Of a DNA stretch of 64,000 nucleotides, positions 1 through 11,153 are shown piece by piece. Source of the stretch: Liolophura sinensis (taxonomy: Eukaryota > Mollusca > Polyplacophora > Chitonida > Chitonidae). Every line of letters starts with the position of its first letter. The stretch's first letter is position 1. Location: assembly GCF_032854445.1 (NCBI RefSeq), contig NC_088302.1, positions 13,823,338 to 13,887,337 of the forward strand, written 5' to 3'. Both the position numbers and the translations under genes were made by a program. The notes beneath the pieces were generated by a model, which searched no databases, had not been told where the DNA came from, and saw only the letters and a list, made by a program, of their open reading frames with translations.

Positions 1-2
1 TT

Positions 3-170
3 ACTGCTCAGAAAAGTATTGAGGATATTTCTGATCCTTTTGATATTTTTTGGAAATATGACACACACCAATTTAGTGCAGGCGTTCTTGGATGCCATCC
101 ACGTGAATCTGTTTGGGATGCTATTCGAAATTTGCTTTCAAGCTTAGCAAGTCAGTTTCCATATATTTGA
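3..170 (+). CDS. possible 3'-terminal exon of an unknown gene (partial)
   Basis: An open frame runs from the left window edge to a TGA at 168-170, giving about 55 residues of balanced composition ending in ASQFPYI. The peptide includes DPFDIFWKYDTHQFSAGVLG and reads like a globular protein. The other two frames are closed or less protein-like. An ATTAAA at 242-247, about 70 bases past the stop, could serve as a variant poly(A) signal. No upstream splice acceptor can be seen because the frame leaves the window. I do not recognise the family. A vague resemblance to the C-terminal part of some glycosyltransferases is too weak to use. It could also be a transposon remnant or a chance frame. Confidence 0.3.
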   Translation, partial: TAQKSIEDISDPFDIFWKYDTHQFSAGVLGCHPRESVWDAIRNLLSSLASQFPYI

Positions 171-1019
171 TTGATTAATCCGTGTGTACTTATCGTTTCT
201 TTCATCACATGTCTCTGTGTTATCGATGAAATGTTTATCTGATTAAAGATATTGAATATTAATAGCTGGTATTTTTATATAGAATATCCCCCAATGGGTT
301 CAAATGGTATATTCCGTTTAATCAGTCCCAAGGGTTCTATCACTGTCTACGGATTAATCACATGACCCATTTTAACCAATCGTAAGGCAGAACATTTGAG
401 CAGACCTCTCCTTCATATAACAACACAGGGTGAGAATTATTAGGATTACATAACTATGTTTCCGTCATCGAAATACGCAACGTAGACGATGATATACTGA
501 CTTTGATAGAAATCAAACGTGCCTTGAAAGCTTTGTCTAAATACACACAGATCACATCCCTCTTGTGTACGTAACTACAATCTACTCACCAGGCTGTTAG
601 CGCTGTGTGCCGCCAGAGGCGTTGATCTGTCAGATAATACTATAGTTGTTTAGCCCAAAGTCACCCACGGATATGTACTAACTGAACTCCGCCCATGTAC
701 AGCCCGGGGTTTATGTGGTAGGCGTTCAGTGTGTCCACGGCACGCCAGCCTCTAGTCAACTAGCCGGTGGTCATGACGTCACACACCGAATTGTCATAAT
801 GGAACGGTTTCACAATGGAACAGTTTAACTTATCAGTCAATATTCCGATAGATGAGCTCGCATGCGATGCCACTGAACTTCGTGGAACGATATAATTTCC
901 CTGTAACGCCCAGTGTTAAAGACGTACATGACCACTGCTTGATGATTGAGCCGACAATGTACTAAAAGCTCGCTCTTCCGTGTGGAGAGAAACTAATAAA
1001 AGACCCGAAAGCTGTAGAG

Positions 1020-1021
<2 letters not shown>
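171..1021. other. intergenic, no gene recognised
   Basis: AT-rich non-coding sequence with an ATTAAA at 242-247 and no convincing frame or repeat. Confidence 0.4.

Positions 1022-1098
<77 letters not shown>
1022..1098. repeat. (TA)n microsatellite
   Basis: An uninterrupted TA dinucleotide tract of about 38 units. The tyrosine/isoleucine frames read across it on both strands are artefacts of the repeat. Confidence 0.98.
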
Positions 1099-1101
<3 letters not shown>

Positions 1102-1417
1102 TTCTATGACCATCTTTACCTGCTTGAAAAGTCGTTTGCAAGCTTTCATCACGTCGTTCCTTATCGCTGACCTGAACCGCTGCGCCTGATAATGTGTTCA
1201 CCATACCCGTAGGCCAGCGATTCACACGTCAATAAATAACGTTTAATAGAGCGAATAAAAGTGAACGTGCAATCGACATGTCAGTGTCTGCATTAATTGG
1301 TTGAGCGAAGACTTGACCAATTAAGAATGCTTTTAGTTTTCGACCAGTCAATGTTTTATGGTAAAGCCATCAAGATTGCTAACAGAACAGGTACAAGACT
1401 CCCAGAATGCTGTGCGA

Positions 1418-1425
1418 CTATATAG
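1418..1425 (+). promoter_or_regulatory. candidate TATA box for the first GPCR
   Basis: CTATATAG lies about 105 bases before the ATG at 1528. This would suit a core promoter with a short 5' leader if the gene has no upstream intron. Position and motif are the only support. Confidence 0.25.
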
Positions 1426-1527
1426 CGTAACACCGTCAGGTATCACTATTGTGCCCGATTCCAACTGTCAGCTGGTGAACATTTGCCTCCGAAACAAATT
1501 CTCAAACTGCTGAGAAACCAAAGCAAA

Positions 1528-2613
1528 ATGATTTCAGATTCAACTGCAGCCTCAACAGCTAACGAAACAATTGACGGCGAAGATTCTGAGAGTGACGTGT
1601 TTGCCAACCTGGACAAATATGATTCCTGCAGTATCCTCGCTGTCATCGTCGTCATCGGACTCTTTGGGGATGTTTTTTGTCTCCGGTATTTGACGAGAAA
1701 GAGGCTTCGCGAAAAATCTTACGCTGTGTACTTCATCACTCTCGCCATTACGGATATCGTCACACTTCTGTGTACCGGGCTTCCAGTAATTCTCGAATGG
1801 TTCTTTCATCAGTCATGGCGACTGGACAAAACGGTGGAGATTTGTATCACATTTCATTGCATCCTGGAAGTCTCGGAGAACCTTTCCTCGATGCTGATGC
1901 TCGCCATTGCCACAGATCGTTTTATTGCCGTTGTCCACCCGTTGAGGAGAAAGGTTATGTGCACGTCCAGACGAGCTCTGTGGACAAGTGTGGTTCTTAC
2001 TGTAGTGTCCGTTCTGCTGGCTATCCCTGACATTGTCCTGCTGTCCCTTGGTTTACAAAGTCTGGATTGCCGTGTGACTCACGAGTCCACCCTGGACTTC
2101 ATCGAGAAAAACAGATTCCTTATCTTCAGCTTAATTCTTCCGGTGATCATAACGCTCTTTTTGAACTTCAAAGTGTTGCGTACCATTCATAAAGCAAAGA
2201 AAGCAAGGGCGAATTACTTGGACGCTTCTGGTTCGTCTTTGGCGATGTCCAAACGCCAGCTCCGTATCACTCTGGCCCTAGTTACCGTTACTATAGTTTC
2301 TGCGTTGTTGTTGTTACCCGTCGTTGTTTTGGAAATTTGGGAATTCTTTCTGTTGAACAGCCTACAGGACAATCAAGCTCGAAAAGACGTTCTGGCAAAC
2401 GCCGTTTGTACCTCTCGCCTCATAGAAGTCATAAACTTATCGATAAATTTTTTCGCTCTCACCTGTGTGATAAGTGAAGGCTGTCGTGGCTGTTTTGTTG
2501 TGTGCAGTTGCGAAAGTGATCGCTGTTGTAATATCATGCGGACGTCAAGGCAGAACAGTATATCTACCCAACTGTCCGTCATAAGCATGCACGAGTTAAC
2601 GGTGCAACGGTAG
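1528..2613 (+). CDS. class A (rhodopsin-like) GPCR, orphan, intronless
   Basis: A complete 361-residue seven-helix receptor in one exon. The ATG at 1528 is chosen because the frame upstream (to 1483) has no ATG, and AAA precedes it. Helices lie at about residues 34-55, 67-90, 104-129, 151-173, 196-219, 249-273 and 294-316. The TM2 aspartate (LAITD), the TM3-end DRF in place of DRY followed by IAVVHPL, and the paired TM3/ECL2 cysteines (near 106 and 181) mark class A. Departures from the family are GD instead of GN in TM1, no CWxP in TM6, and NLSINFF where NPxxY is expected. An N-glycosylation site NET sits in the short N-terminus. The C-tail has a cysteine cluster that could be palmitoylated. 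It is clearly paralogous to the minus-strand receptor at 6866-8029: both have GLFG, LEW after TM2, DRFI.VVHPL and CT.RRA.WTS. A peptide-receptor-like ligand is plausible but not shown. Confidence 0.9.
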   Translation: MISDSTAASTANETIDGEDSESDVFANLDKYDSCSILAVIVVIGLFGDVFCLRYLTRKRLREKSYAVYFITLAITDIVTLLCTGLPVILEWFFHQSWRLDKTVEICITFHCILEVSENLSSMLMLAIATDRFIAVVHPLRRKVMCTSRRALWTSVVLTVVSVLLAIPDIVLLSLGLQSLDCRVTHESTLDFIEKNRFLIFSLILPVIITLFLNFKVLRTIHKAKKARANYLDASGSSLAMSKRQLRITLALVTVTIVSALLLLPVVVLEIWEFFLLNSLQDNQARKDVLANAVCTSRLIEVINLSINFFALTCVISEGCRGCFVVCSCESDRCCNIMRTSRQNSISTQLSVISMHELTVQR

Positions 2614-3318
2614 ATGCTTTATTTGTCTTGCTTCATTCCTCATTCACTGGAGACCATTCTGAGCAGTCGCCGAATTGAACGTTAGATTCTTCATTCACGA
2701 ACTGTTATTCTCAACCATTCAAGTCCAGATCATTCACCGTATTGAACGCAGATTCCTCATACGTAATAACCATAATTCTTAAATATCAGAGTCCAGACCA
2801 GGCGTCATTTTGTACGTTATACAGTTAGTTGTACGTCGTCGACGTGTGACCGACAGTATTTATGTATTCTCTTGATTGATTTCTCATATATAATAGCAAT
2901 CTACGGTTAAAGTTAAGAACAGTTTAGAGCAGTTACCGTAGTGGAAGGTAAGCTTCAGATGTTCGTCATCCATAGTCTACCATTAATTATTGTCTCGGTG
3001 TGTTCCATCAAGAACTGTTCATTACCAGAACAAATCTGTGCTATACCATGCCATTGTTCACAAGTACATTTCCCGAAATGCTCTCGTTATGGGGGTGAAC
3101 CTACTTATATGTGTGCCTTCCCCCATTAACCAACCCACAATCCTACATCGTAGCTTTCAATTAGTACTGGATTATTATTTAATCGAAACCTGTCCATTAT
3201 TAGAAAAGATTCGTGTTACGTCATTAGCTGTTAATGTGAAAGTCATGTCATGAGTTGATGTATTCTGTAAAGCGGTTTATGAAATGTGTTAATAACTCTG
3301 TATTTGAGTAATTCTAGA
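2614..3318. other. 3' flank of first GPCR, no gene recognised
   Basis: AT-rich sequence without a canonical AATAAA close behind the stop. Short frames near 2941-3253 have no protein-like features. Confidence 0.35.
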
Positions 3319-3546
3319 CCAGTGACGTGTAGGCCTAGTAAGTTGTAATTAACACCACTGCAGTTTTTTTTTTACCTCATTTTGTTCAAGCCATGATGCT
3401 AGTGGCGAGTAATATTTTAATCGTTTACAAGGAAATTAGGATACAACCCTAACAAAGGTTAATTGACCATGTAGAGGCCAGATTTCACACGATTATGACT
3501 ATTTACCAACTATCACGCTGTCATTCTGGCTCAGGTTTTACCCTCC
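3319..3546 (+). repeat. dispersed repeat family R1, copy A
   Basis: It shares ordered blocks with 8916-9140, 9438-9725, 13079-13308 (reverse) and 33455-33683. The blocks are a CAGTGACG start, 'aattaacaccactgca', 'caagccatgatgct', a 'cagatttcac' block, and an ending 'ccaactatcacgctgtc' followed by 'ggttttaccctc'. No coding capacity and no terminal inverted repeats were seen. It is an unclassified, probably SINE- or MITE-sized element. Confidence 0.65.
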
Positions 3547-4145
3547 ATGTATTTTATATTATACCATGTACAGAGACAAAACTACGACGGGCAGTGTTGA
3601 ACTAGAAATGACCTCTTCGTCTCGTATATTAAGGGTTCAATCCTATGAAAGGAAATAAGCCTTAGGAAAGTTTTCATATAGGCGATTGATTGCTTCGGAA
3701 ATACTTCTACTGAAAATGTCCTTGACCTGGAACGACTTTCAGTTTATGTTTGATTTGCACAGTCAGCTTATGTGTGGCCGCGGAAGTGTTGTAGAAGTCC
3801 ATATTGTAGAGCTACCTTCATGATTATCTAGCGTCTAATATAGCCAAATGATTACTACACTCCCAGTCATAAAATAGTGAAAAAATTCCCCTACATTCAC
3901 GAAAACGCAAGAAAAAGATATTTAACTTCCACTTTTTAAGTGAAGGCTGGTATTATTCCAGTAGATTTTACTCGTTTATTAGTTTTATTATTCAATAAAT
4001 TTGTAAATTATAACTCTCAGACAAATATAATTTTGTATGCACAAATATGTTCCACAGCGTACATTGTGATTTTCAGCCATTTCAGCCTAAAATGTTCGAT
4101 GCTTTAATATGTACCATGACGGTTTACCAGATTGACAGCACTGAC
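3547..4145. other. intergenic, no gene recognised
   Basis: No repeat or protein-like frame recognised. An AATAAA near 3993 is far from any stop codon. Confidence 0.3.
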
Positions 4146-4602
4146 ACAGCTACTAGGATTTCTGCCGCTATGAAACAGGCTGACGTTAACAGGATGCCGA
4201 AGGACGTCCATGCTGCTCGCCTGCGGGTGCACAATTGACTGCGCTTAAGCGGGTGAACAACTACGATGAATCTTGTCCACAGAAATTGCCACTATCAGCC
4301 GAGAGGACGCCCTCTGAGCCGTGTGAGAAATAAAATGAAGAGAGAGGTACCTGGCTACTCCAAATACCGTGCGAGCACTGTTTTCATACAGCTATTCCAG
4401 AAAAAACGGCGCTGCGGACAGAAACAATGTTAGGAAACAATGTGTCCGCCTTTGCGAGTGCCTGAATATACACAGAAAACGACAGCTGCTTGAACTTTTT
4501 GGTACTGGTGACAAAGCAAGCGAGAAAGTTGCCGAAAAGAACGGCTACCAATACCAGCGCCATACAAGGCGCAAATGTCGGGTTGCAAATGAATGAAACA
4601 TT
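4146..4602 (-). pseudogene. truncated, frameshifted copy of the 6866-8029 GPCR (TM1-TM4 part)
   Basis: This block matches 7517-7971 nearly base for base in the same orientation. It covers the receptor from just before TM1 to just after TM4 and lacks the rest. Differences include one extra base near 4269, about seven extra bases near 4434-4440 and a six-base loss near 4537. The first two break the frame, so no receptor can be made. Homology stops abruptly at CACAGCTACTAGG on the low-coordinate side, marking a duplication breakpoint. High identity with indels indicates a fairly young partial duplication and not an ancient relic. A spliced or processed origin is not suggested. Confidence 0.9.
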
Positions 4603-6812
4603 AGATAAACAGATAAATTTAGTCAATTACTCAACATGGGGCCATGGACATTTGTGTAGCCGAACCCCTCACACGTACAACTTTTATAAAAAAACCTCAG
4701 TGATGAGTTGTGAGACATGGATCAGAAAATCTTCAATACCCGCACAGTTTGTCTCTTCTCCTGTTGGTATTTACAAAATAATTTTTCAATAAATGCATAT
4801 ACTGGTGGCTGGGGGCTGTGTGTTTAAGATGCTTCTCTTTCAATCGCTAAAGAAAACTCTTGGATACGGCGTAAGAAACACTAATGAAAAAAAATAAGTA
4901 CATAATAAAAAAATAAATAGATAATAATAGATAAAATTACACACAAGGGCGCGAAGAGCTGGTTCAATCACAACCACTGAAAAGTGAAACATGGAGATTG
5001 TGTGCCTCACGCACCTCCATAATCCTCTATGTGTGGGCGTTAATAAACGGCGACAGGGCTCAGTTGACAGCTTAGATGGTCTTTCATCTAGTTTAGTCTA
5101 GTCATCTAGACGAGTTTTCACAGTGAACATCACAATTCATGCGTTAAACGCACAATTAGCGACAATCACATGTGTGTAGCAAAATAAATCTTCTTACGAG
5201 GCAATTTGCGAACTGAGAACTGTTCCCTGCGCATAGGGTAGACCTAGTAAGTCACAGATTTGACGATAATTCGATACAACACTAGAGTAAAATTACTTTA
5301 GGCGGGCAATCTTCCCCATCGGATCTGGTTTCACAAGTGTCGAATTTTTCAAACTGTGATAACTATCATGACTCATACATAATAACACGAAACCTCGCAG
5401 TTTTATGAAAAAAATATATAAATACTTTTTATTCAGTACAGATTAACATTAATTTCAACAAGCAGCTGTGGTGGTTTACCGCAGAGGTGGATGGCATGTG
5501 CTTGACATGTATATGTTCACAGAAAAGGTTATATTAACTATACGACCATAAACGATACGTTCGCATAACTGCAAATTAATGTTGTAAAGGTTTAGGAGAA
5601 AAACAAATGTCGCCATCACATACAGATTACGATGGGTGACTCTTTGGTCGCCTGTTAAATATATATGTTGTGTTAAGAACAACAGGAAACAGTGCCCATT
5701 TTACTTGATTTTCTCCGCATAAACAGCGTTATAAAAGCATAACGCGTGAAATAAGGTTGACAGGAGAGATGTCATTTCACATCACGAAACTGGACAGAAA
5801 TGAAAATAAACAAACCATAGTGTGGATATGATTTGCACGGCACGCATGGGTTGATGTCGATGATAGCAGTAACAAATGGACATCCAACCATCGTGCATAA
5901 ACCATAAGGCAAACAGTGCATTACTGCGTAGTAACAAGTATGCAAATGACAGATGACTGCCCCATGACAATATCCAACGCCTTCCTTAGTAGTACTTATA
6001 TAACGCTGGTCTAGTTTTGTTACCATTTTAATAAGCCCAACAATTTAGAACTGAACACATTGTTCAATATCATTCTCGCATCGCCATTGCGGATGCATTT
6101 CTCCTTTCGATATATTGACTATTTATGGCATTTTGTCCTTCAAATTCTTTAATGTAAATCGTTGAATGGCATCTATGAGAAATAATCCACCTCTTTCCTG
6201 TTAGTTACGATACACAACTGACTTACTCATCTTATGGGTATTGGTTCTTGTTAGCCAATGATACCACTGAATAATGAAGTCACATGCTATCTGTTGTATT
6301 TTAAACAAACCGAGAATCGATTCTTACTGGCTGTTGTGAGAGATAGGCAAGTAAGAGCTACGCGTCTCTAAGCTGAATTTTAGGTATGGTACATTTGTCC
6401 AAGCGTGACCAAGGCTGCAAGGTTTAATCCATGAAATTCTATCTCCACTGTCAGCCAGTCAGTGTCGATTCTGTATTTCTTTAAATATCCGTAATATATC
6501 AATGTTGTATCAATTAAGCTCTAAACATCAAGACTGTACTTCTGCTACATTGCAGAAGGCTGATTTTTAAATCACAAGTAAGATGTGAAATCATAAAAGA
6601 ATCCTTTCATTCCACCCATGCATTTGTTTGATTGGTCTTATACACCGTACACAAAAGCATTTCGCTAATATGGCGTTGGTCAAGCCTATGAGAGAAACAT
6701 GGTGGAGTTCTACGTGAGCACGTGGCTTCAGCGATCAAGGCCTTTAGTCATGTTTCGGAAGAACCCGTGGGAACGCTGATAGTACAAAGAGGGCTTTAAG
6801 TCTTGCGCAAGA
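4603..6812. other. intergenic, no gene recognised
   Basis: About 2.2 kb between the pseudogene and the intact minus-strand receptor. A-rich stretches occur at 4885-4935. Short frames at 5476-6026 have no recognisable domain. No tRNA or other RNA gene was identified. Confidence 0.35.
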
Positions 6813-6818
6813 TTTATT
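6813..6818 (-). promoter_or_regulatory. poly(A) signal AATAAA for the second GPCR
   Basis: TTTATT on the plus strand, i.e. AATAAA on the minus strand, about 48 bases after the TAA of the receptor at 6866-8029. The spacing is normal for a short 3' UTR. Confidence 0.5.
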
Positions 6819-6865
6819 CTGTGTACTGAGCACATTAATCCCGGAGCACTTGTCCATGGCTTTAG

Positions 6866-8029
6866 TTACGTGAGAGTACTTAAAGACAACTGTTGCATTT
6901 CTGTACTTGCCCTTTTCTGGTATCGCGGAGATGCCGATGGTGAGTTGTTGTTGTTGTTATATGTCTCAAGCTGTACGTTGTAGCACTTACATGTTGTAGG
7001 GTTGATGGGAGGAGCGTTGGGTTTCCAGCCTATGAAGCGACTTTTGAGCAAGGACGCTTGTGTCAGACACTTGAGGGTGTAACCGTAGAGAATGCCTATC
7101 AGAGTGTAAAAATGAAGTGATATATCAGTTATGTAAATTAGCTCCGCAATGCACCAGCGGCTAACGATGGCTTCTGTGGACGCGTCTTCTTGTAGGTGGC
7201 GTTCCATATGTACAGCGTCCATGATGTCAAGCACAATCACAGGAATAAACAAAATGGCGGACAAGGCACTCAAGATTGTCAGAGCTCGAGTTATCTTCTC
7301 TTGGCCGTTTTTGTGCCTGGTGTGATTAATTCGATCCTCCGACAACTGTTTTCGGAATTTGCGCATTTTTCTTATGACGTGCAGAACTTTGATGTTTAGC
7401 CCAAGCGCTAAAGCTCCAGGAACAATGAGTGTGACCACGAGCCTCCGCATTTTGGTCATCGCGCTAAACTCACTCAATTCCGAAAAGTTTTGTAAACAAG
7501 CATCTGTTTCGTGTAGCACAGCTACTAGGATTTCTGCCGCTATTAAACAGGCTGATGTCAACAGGATGCCGAAGGACGTCCATGCTGCTCGCCTGCGGGT
7601 GCACAATTGACTGCGCTTAAGCGGGTGAACAACTACGATGAATCTGTCCACAGAAATTGCCACTATCAACCAAGAGGACGCCATCTGAGCTGTGTGCGAA
7701 ATAAAATGAAGAGAGAGGTACCCGGCAACTCCAAATACCGTGCGAGCACTGTTTTCGTACAGCCATTCCAGAAAAAACGGCGCTGCGGACAGAAACAATG
7801 TTAGGGTGTCCGCCTTTGCGAGTGCCTGAATATACACGGAAAACGACAGCTGCTTGAACTTTTTGGTACTGGTGACAAAGCAAGCGAGAAGATTGCCGAA
7901 AAGTCCCAGAACGGCTACCAATACCAGCGCCAAGCAAGGCGCAAAGGTCGGGGTGCGAGTGAATGAAACATTGTTATGTTGCATAAGATAACTCAGATTG
8001 TACTCCTGACACGTCTCGCCCTCTTCCAT
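6866..8029 (-). CDS. class A (rhodopsin-like) GPCR, orphan, intronless
   Basis: A complete 387-residue receptor in one exon. The start is the first ATG (8027-8029); the open frame continues to 8101 but without an ATG. Helices lie at about residues 31-53, 64-88, 101-126, 149-171, 195-216, 247-270 and 293-316. TM1 has the normal GN (GLFGNLLACF), TM2 the aspartate (LAKADTLTLF), and TM3 ends in DRFIVVVHPL. TM7 has SLHFYTL in place of NPxxY and TM6 lacks CWxP. Unusually, the top of TM3 has no cysteine although ECL2 keeps one (DACLQNF), so the standard disulfide may be absent. The N-terminus has N-glycosylation sites NLS and NVS. The C-tail carries five asparagines encoded by a (GTT)n tract on the plus strand, plus serine-rich sequence. 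It is a paralogue of the receptor at 1528-2613, and a broken half copy sits at 4146-4602. Confidence 0.9.
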   Translation of the reverse strand: MEEGETCQEYNLSYLMQHNNVSFTRTPTFAPCLALVLVAVLGLFGNLLACFVTSTKKFKQLSFSVYIQALAKADTLTLFLSAAPFFLEWLYENSARTVFGVAGYLSLHFISHTAQMASSWLIVAISVDRFIVVVHPLKRSQLCTRRRAAWTSFGILLTSACLIAAEILVAVLHETDACLQNFSELSEFSAMTKMRRLVVTLIVPGALALGLNIKVLHVIRKMRKFRKQLSEDRINHTRHKNGQEKITRALTILSALSAILFIPVIVLDIMDAVHMERHLQEDASTEAIVSRWCIAELIYITDISLHFYTLIGILYGYTLKCLTQASLLKSRFIGWKPNAPPINPTTCKCYNVQLETYNNNNNSPSASPRYQKRASTEMQQLSLSTLT

Positions 8030-8567
8030 CTTGTCTTCTAAAATCTTTCCGTTCCAAATATTGGTTAGATTTAAACTGATGTTTCCCCGTTCATGTCCCA
8101 CCTAGCCCACTTACCATATACTGACCCCAGGGAATAGCCTTGCTTTGCCTCTAGCCTATTTTGTTTGTTTGTTTAGCGGGATGCCACCTGTTCCATCAAT
8201 GTACGTCAGTGTTGTAGTGACAACAACAGCACTTATGCCCGTTCAAAGCTCAGGTGTCGACAGCTGAGTTGATCGTCGCGGGAAACATCCAGCTATTGGT
8301 CTGTTGACCTTGTTTATTAACCTTTGACTTTTAAACAACACTTTCACTCTCATTGTAGTGCGAGTAGCAGGACAGGTGTTGGACATGTTCAATGTATGTC
8401 ATAGCAGTGTGAAGCATTGTGAATCTAGTTTAGTATACGAACTTACTGAGGTCAAATTCACTCACATATGCATGCGTATTCTTGCGATGACACCTGGCCA
8501 ATGAGTGCCGAATGACTATACTTTGCTTATTGTTGGACTGTAAGCGCCAAAAGACATAGGTTTAGCC
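8030..8567. other. upstream flank of second GPCR, no gene recognised
   Basis: Would hold the promoter of the minus-strand receptor. No convincing TATA box was picked out. Confidence 0.3.
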
Positions 8568-8791
8568 AGAGGGTGTCTCAGCGCCTTGGAGAGACCCTCT
8601 CATCGCGGTGTCAGTATAATCTGGCTGGGTGGGGTGTCATGTCTGGTGTCTTCGGCATGATACTTCAGTGACGGCGGCACATTGGCGGCATGGGCTTGCT
8701 CTGCCATAAGGAGACACAGTACATGTACACACACTCACCGTCGCCATATGAATGAAACCTTAAACCCCAAGCATACATACATACATATACT
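8568..8791 (+). repeat. SINE-like repeat with (CATA)n tail, diverged copy
   Basis: It shares with 17570-17912 the ordered words 'gtcagtataat', 'ggctgggtggggtg', 'cttcagtga', 'ggcacat', 'cgtcgccatatgaatgaaa' and 'ttaaaccccaagca'. It ends in a CATACATACATA microsatellite, where the other copy ends in (CACT)n. The tail-microsatellite design is typical of short retroposed or rolling-circle-like elements. The class is not settled. Confidence 0.6.
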
Positions 8792-8915
8792 GAATAAACC
8801 AAGATTCTGCTGGTAGAGTAAGAGTTCTGGCGCCGAGTTCGGGCCTTTTGGCAGTGTTTTCATTTAAATGGTGACTAAGTGTGGGGAAAATGCAGGACCT
8901 TGAGCACTCCTAGAT

Positions 8916-9140
8916 TAGTGACGTCTCAAACATTGCAGTTAACATCACTGCATTAAAAAAGCAACAAATTCTGCTTAAGCCACGGTGTTACTTTTTGAGA
9001 ATTTACGGGAACATTAAGAATAAAAAACATAACTGAGGTAAACTGACAAGAGGTCAAATTTCACCCGGTTTCGTGGGAACATTTGCCAATTATCACACTG
9101 TCGCCGGTCCTCTAGTATTGTCTCTATGCTATAGTCGTTC
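8916..9140 (+). repeat. dispersed repeat family R1, copy B
   Basis: Shares 'tagtgacg', 'attgcagttaacatcactgc', 'aattctgcttaagccacggtg', 'gaggtcaaatttcacccgg' and 'ccaattatcacactgtcgcc' with the other R1 copies. It ends in 'tctctatgctatagtcgttc', as copy C does. Confidence 0.7.
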
Positions 9141-9437
9141 CTGTTGCTGACAGAGAACGGTCTACAGTGCATAAAGGACAACGGTCTCTAACAGGGAATG
9201 CTTTATGGCAGTGCAGGAAGACAACTAGTCTAAGGCCCCAGTTTCGGATAGGAAAGGCCTAATCTGCTACTTTTTAAACATTTACATGAACATTTGATGA
9301 AACATAGTCCGGTTATTCCCATGAGTCATGAACACGCCATACCATGGGTTCGCACATTTGAAAAGCTGTGCTTCATCACGTTACTATTACTAAATGTGAT
9401 AACAGGGCAGTATTTTATATACATGGAATTTTATATC
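9141..9437. other. spacer between R1 copies B and C
   Basis: No gene or other repeat recognised. Confidence 0.3.
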
Positions 9438-9725
9438 AGTGACGCTTAATAAATGGCAATTAACATTGCTGAATTTTTTATCCTATTTTAATTTCTAATT
9501 CTGCTGACGCCGTGATGCTCTAGGGGATGTATAAGTTGCTACTTTTTAAGCATTTACATTTGGAATAAAATTCTAACAGTTAGAATAGAAGTCTAACTAT
9601 AATAAATTCACAGCCCATCTAGCATGTCTAGGGTCTCTGATCGTTACGGTCTTTTTGGTAGTTGATAGTTTTGTTGTCCCACTGTCGTCACTTCTCTGGT
9701 TTTACTCTCTATACTATAGTCTTCC
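9438..9725 (+). repeat. dispersed repeat family R1, copy C
   Basis: Begins 'cagtgacgcttaataaatgg', contains 'gttgctactttttaagcatt' and 'cccactgtcgtcacttctc', and ends 'ctctatactatagtcttcc'. It is in direct orientation with copy B, about 300 bases away. Confidence 0.7.
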
Positions 9726-9879
9726 GACTTTGTTTCCCTGTCTAAACCGGAATTCGGCTGTTGTATCGAGCATCCCTGAGGCCTGGTAATGTTGATTGTT
9801 TGTTAAAATTGATGACAACCCAGCATTCTGAATGATAAAGAAAGTCAACGGAGACGTTGTAGGAGGAAGTGTAATGTTA

Positions 9880-9994
9880 TTATTTATTTTTTTGATTGGT
9901 GTTTTACGCCGAACTCAAGATTATTTCACTTCTACGACGGGGCCAACATTATGGTAGGAGAAAACCGGGCAGAGCACGGGGGAAAACCCACGAC
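9880..9994 (-). mobile_element. SINE body fragment (minus strand)
   Basis: On the plus strand it reads 'tgattggtgttttacgccg', then 'atttcacttctacgacgggg', then 'accgggcagagcacggggg'. This is the reverse complement of the 3' body of the tRNA-headed SINE at 49072-49318. The tRNA head is missing, as expected of a 5'-truncated insertion. Confidence 0.85.
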
Positions 9995-10706
9995 AAGGAA
10001 GTTTATTAAGTTGTCGATTTATAGCAATATAACTGTCAGCTACCTGGTAGGTTTGTGTAAACAACTAATGTATGCTGTATGTACAGTATTATATGCACTG
10101 CCTATTAAATATTAAATCGATTAAAGCGATTACAAAAGTTGTTTACAAAAGTGGTTACAAAAGTAACATGGGCTTCTACACTTACAATACCGCCATTTTT
10201 GATCCGTATGTGTCAAGACATATCACATTTTCGACTTAAAACTTATAAATCGGCCAGAACAGTTCACACTGCTAATATTAGACAGCTCCTATACGTGTAG
10301 TGTCTTTACAAGGGTTCTGATTTAATAAATATTCCATGTATAGTAAATAATCCAGAGGTTCCCAAATTCGTGCCGAATTATTTCAATATACGTGAGACAT
10401 GCCAATGTTCTAAACCGATCACTTCCAAGATATTTAATTACGCGAAAAGAGCTAAAGATTTTGAGATGTCTGATTATATTTCTAGTAGATTACTATGAAT
10501 TGTCAGATGTAAACATGTAACCTTAATGCTGTAAATAATGAGGAGCTACAAAGTCTGCTTGTGAGAGGCCCGAAGTACAGAGAGTCAAAAAAAAAAAGGA
10601 TGAGAGCTAAAAGAAAATTGTCCTTTCGGCGCTTGGAAAAGTTAGAAGGAAAAAGCTTCAGTCCTTAACACTTGGCTTGAGCTATTAAATATAAAAAAAA
10701 CTGTGT

Positions 10707-10961
10707 ATGCATTCCACCATATCAATACTACTGCTCAAGGGGCAGTTAAACAGGTTTTCAAAGTTATCCACCGAGGGAAAGATACTTGATGAACTGCAGA
10801 GAAAATACGTAATTGTTCCTGCGGAGAAAGCTACAAATAATATTAGATTTGTCCGCCAGAATTATTACTATCAGGCTCTTGTTGAGGAGCTTAATATGAC
10901 TGCAACTGTTCTGGAACAATTTAAAACAACACCAGTCCTTTGTCAATGGAGGAACTATTGA
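10707..10961 (+). pseudogene. Penelope-like RT fragment (N-terminal region)
   Basis: An 84-codon frame with KYVIVPAEKATNNIRFVRQN followed by YYYQALVEEL. It corresponds to the region preceding the polymerase fingers in Penelope-like proteins. It ends at a TGA and the next recognisable part is in another frame, so it is a decayed fragment and not a gene. Confidence 0.6.
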
Positions 10962-11153
10962 ATGAATATTGTTGTTTTACGTCGTACTAAACAATTTTTC
11001 AATTATACGATAAGGAGGCATTAGATGCGTGCACATATAATGTGTGCCCTTGTGACATGGCAAGTCCAAGCCGCCAAAGTGCTGTCGCCACTGAAGCATG
11101 AGCGTACATCTATCCACACTTTATTGTGGAGTTAAGAAGCTCTACCACCAAAC

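Noticed and set aside
962-1225. Tyrosine/isoleucine-rich frames on both strands
   Set aside because: Produced entirely by the (TA)n tract.
1483-1527. Extended start of the first GPCR
   Set aside because: No ATG upstream of 1528 in frame. TTG starts are not expected in a eukaryotic gene.
8030-8101. Extended N-terminus of the second GPCR
   Set aside because: The frame is open but begins at GTG. The first ATG is at 8029.
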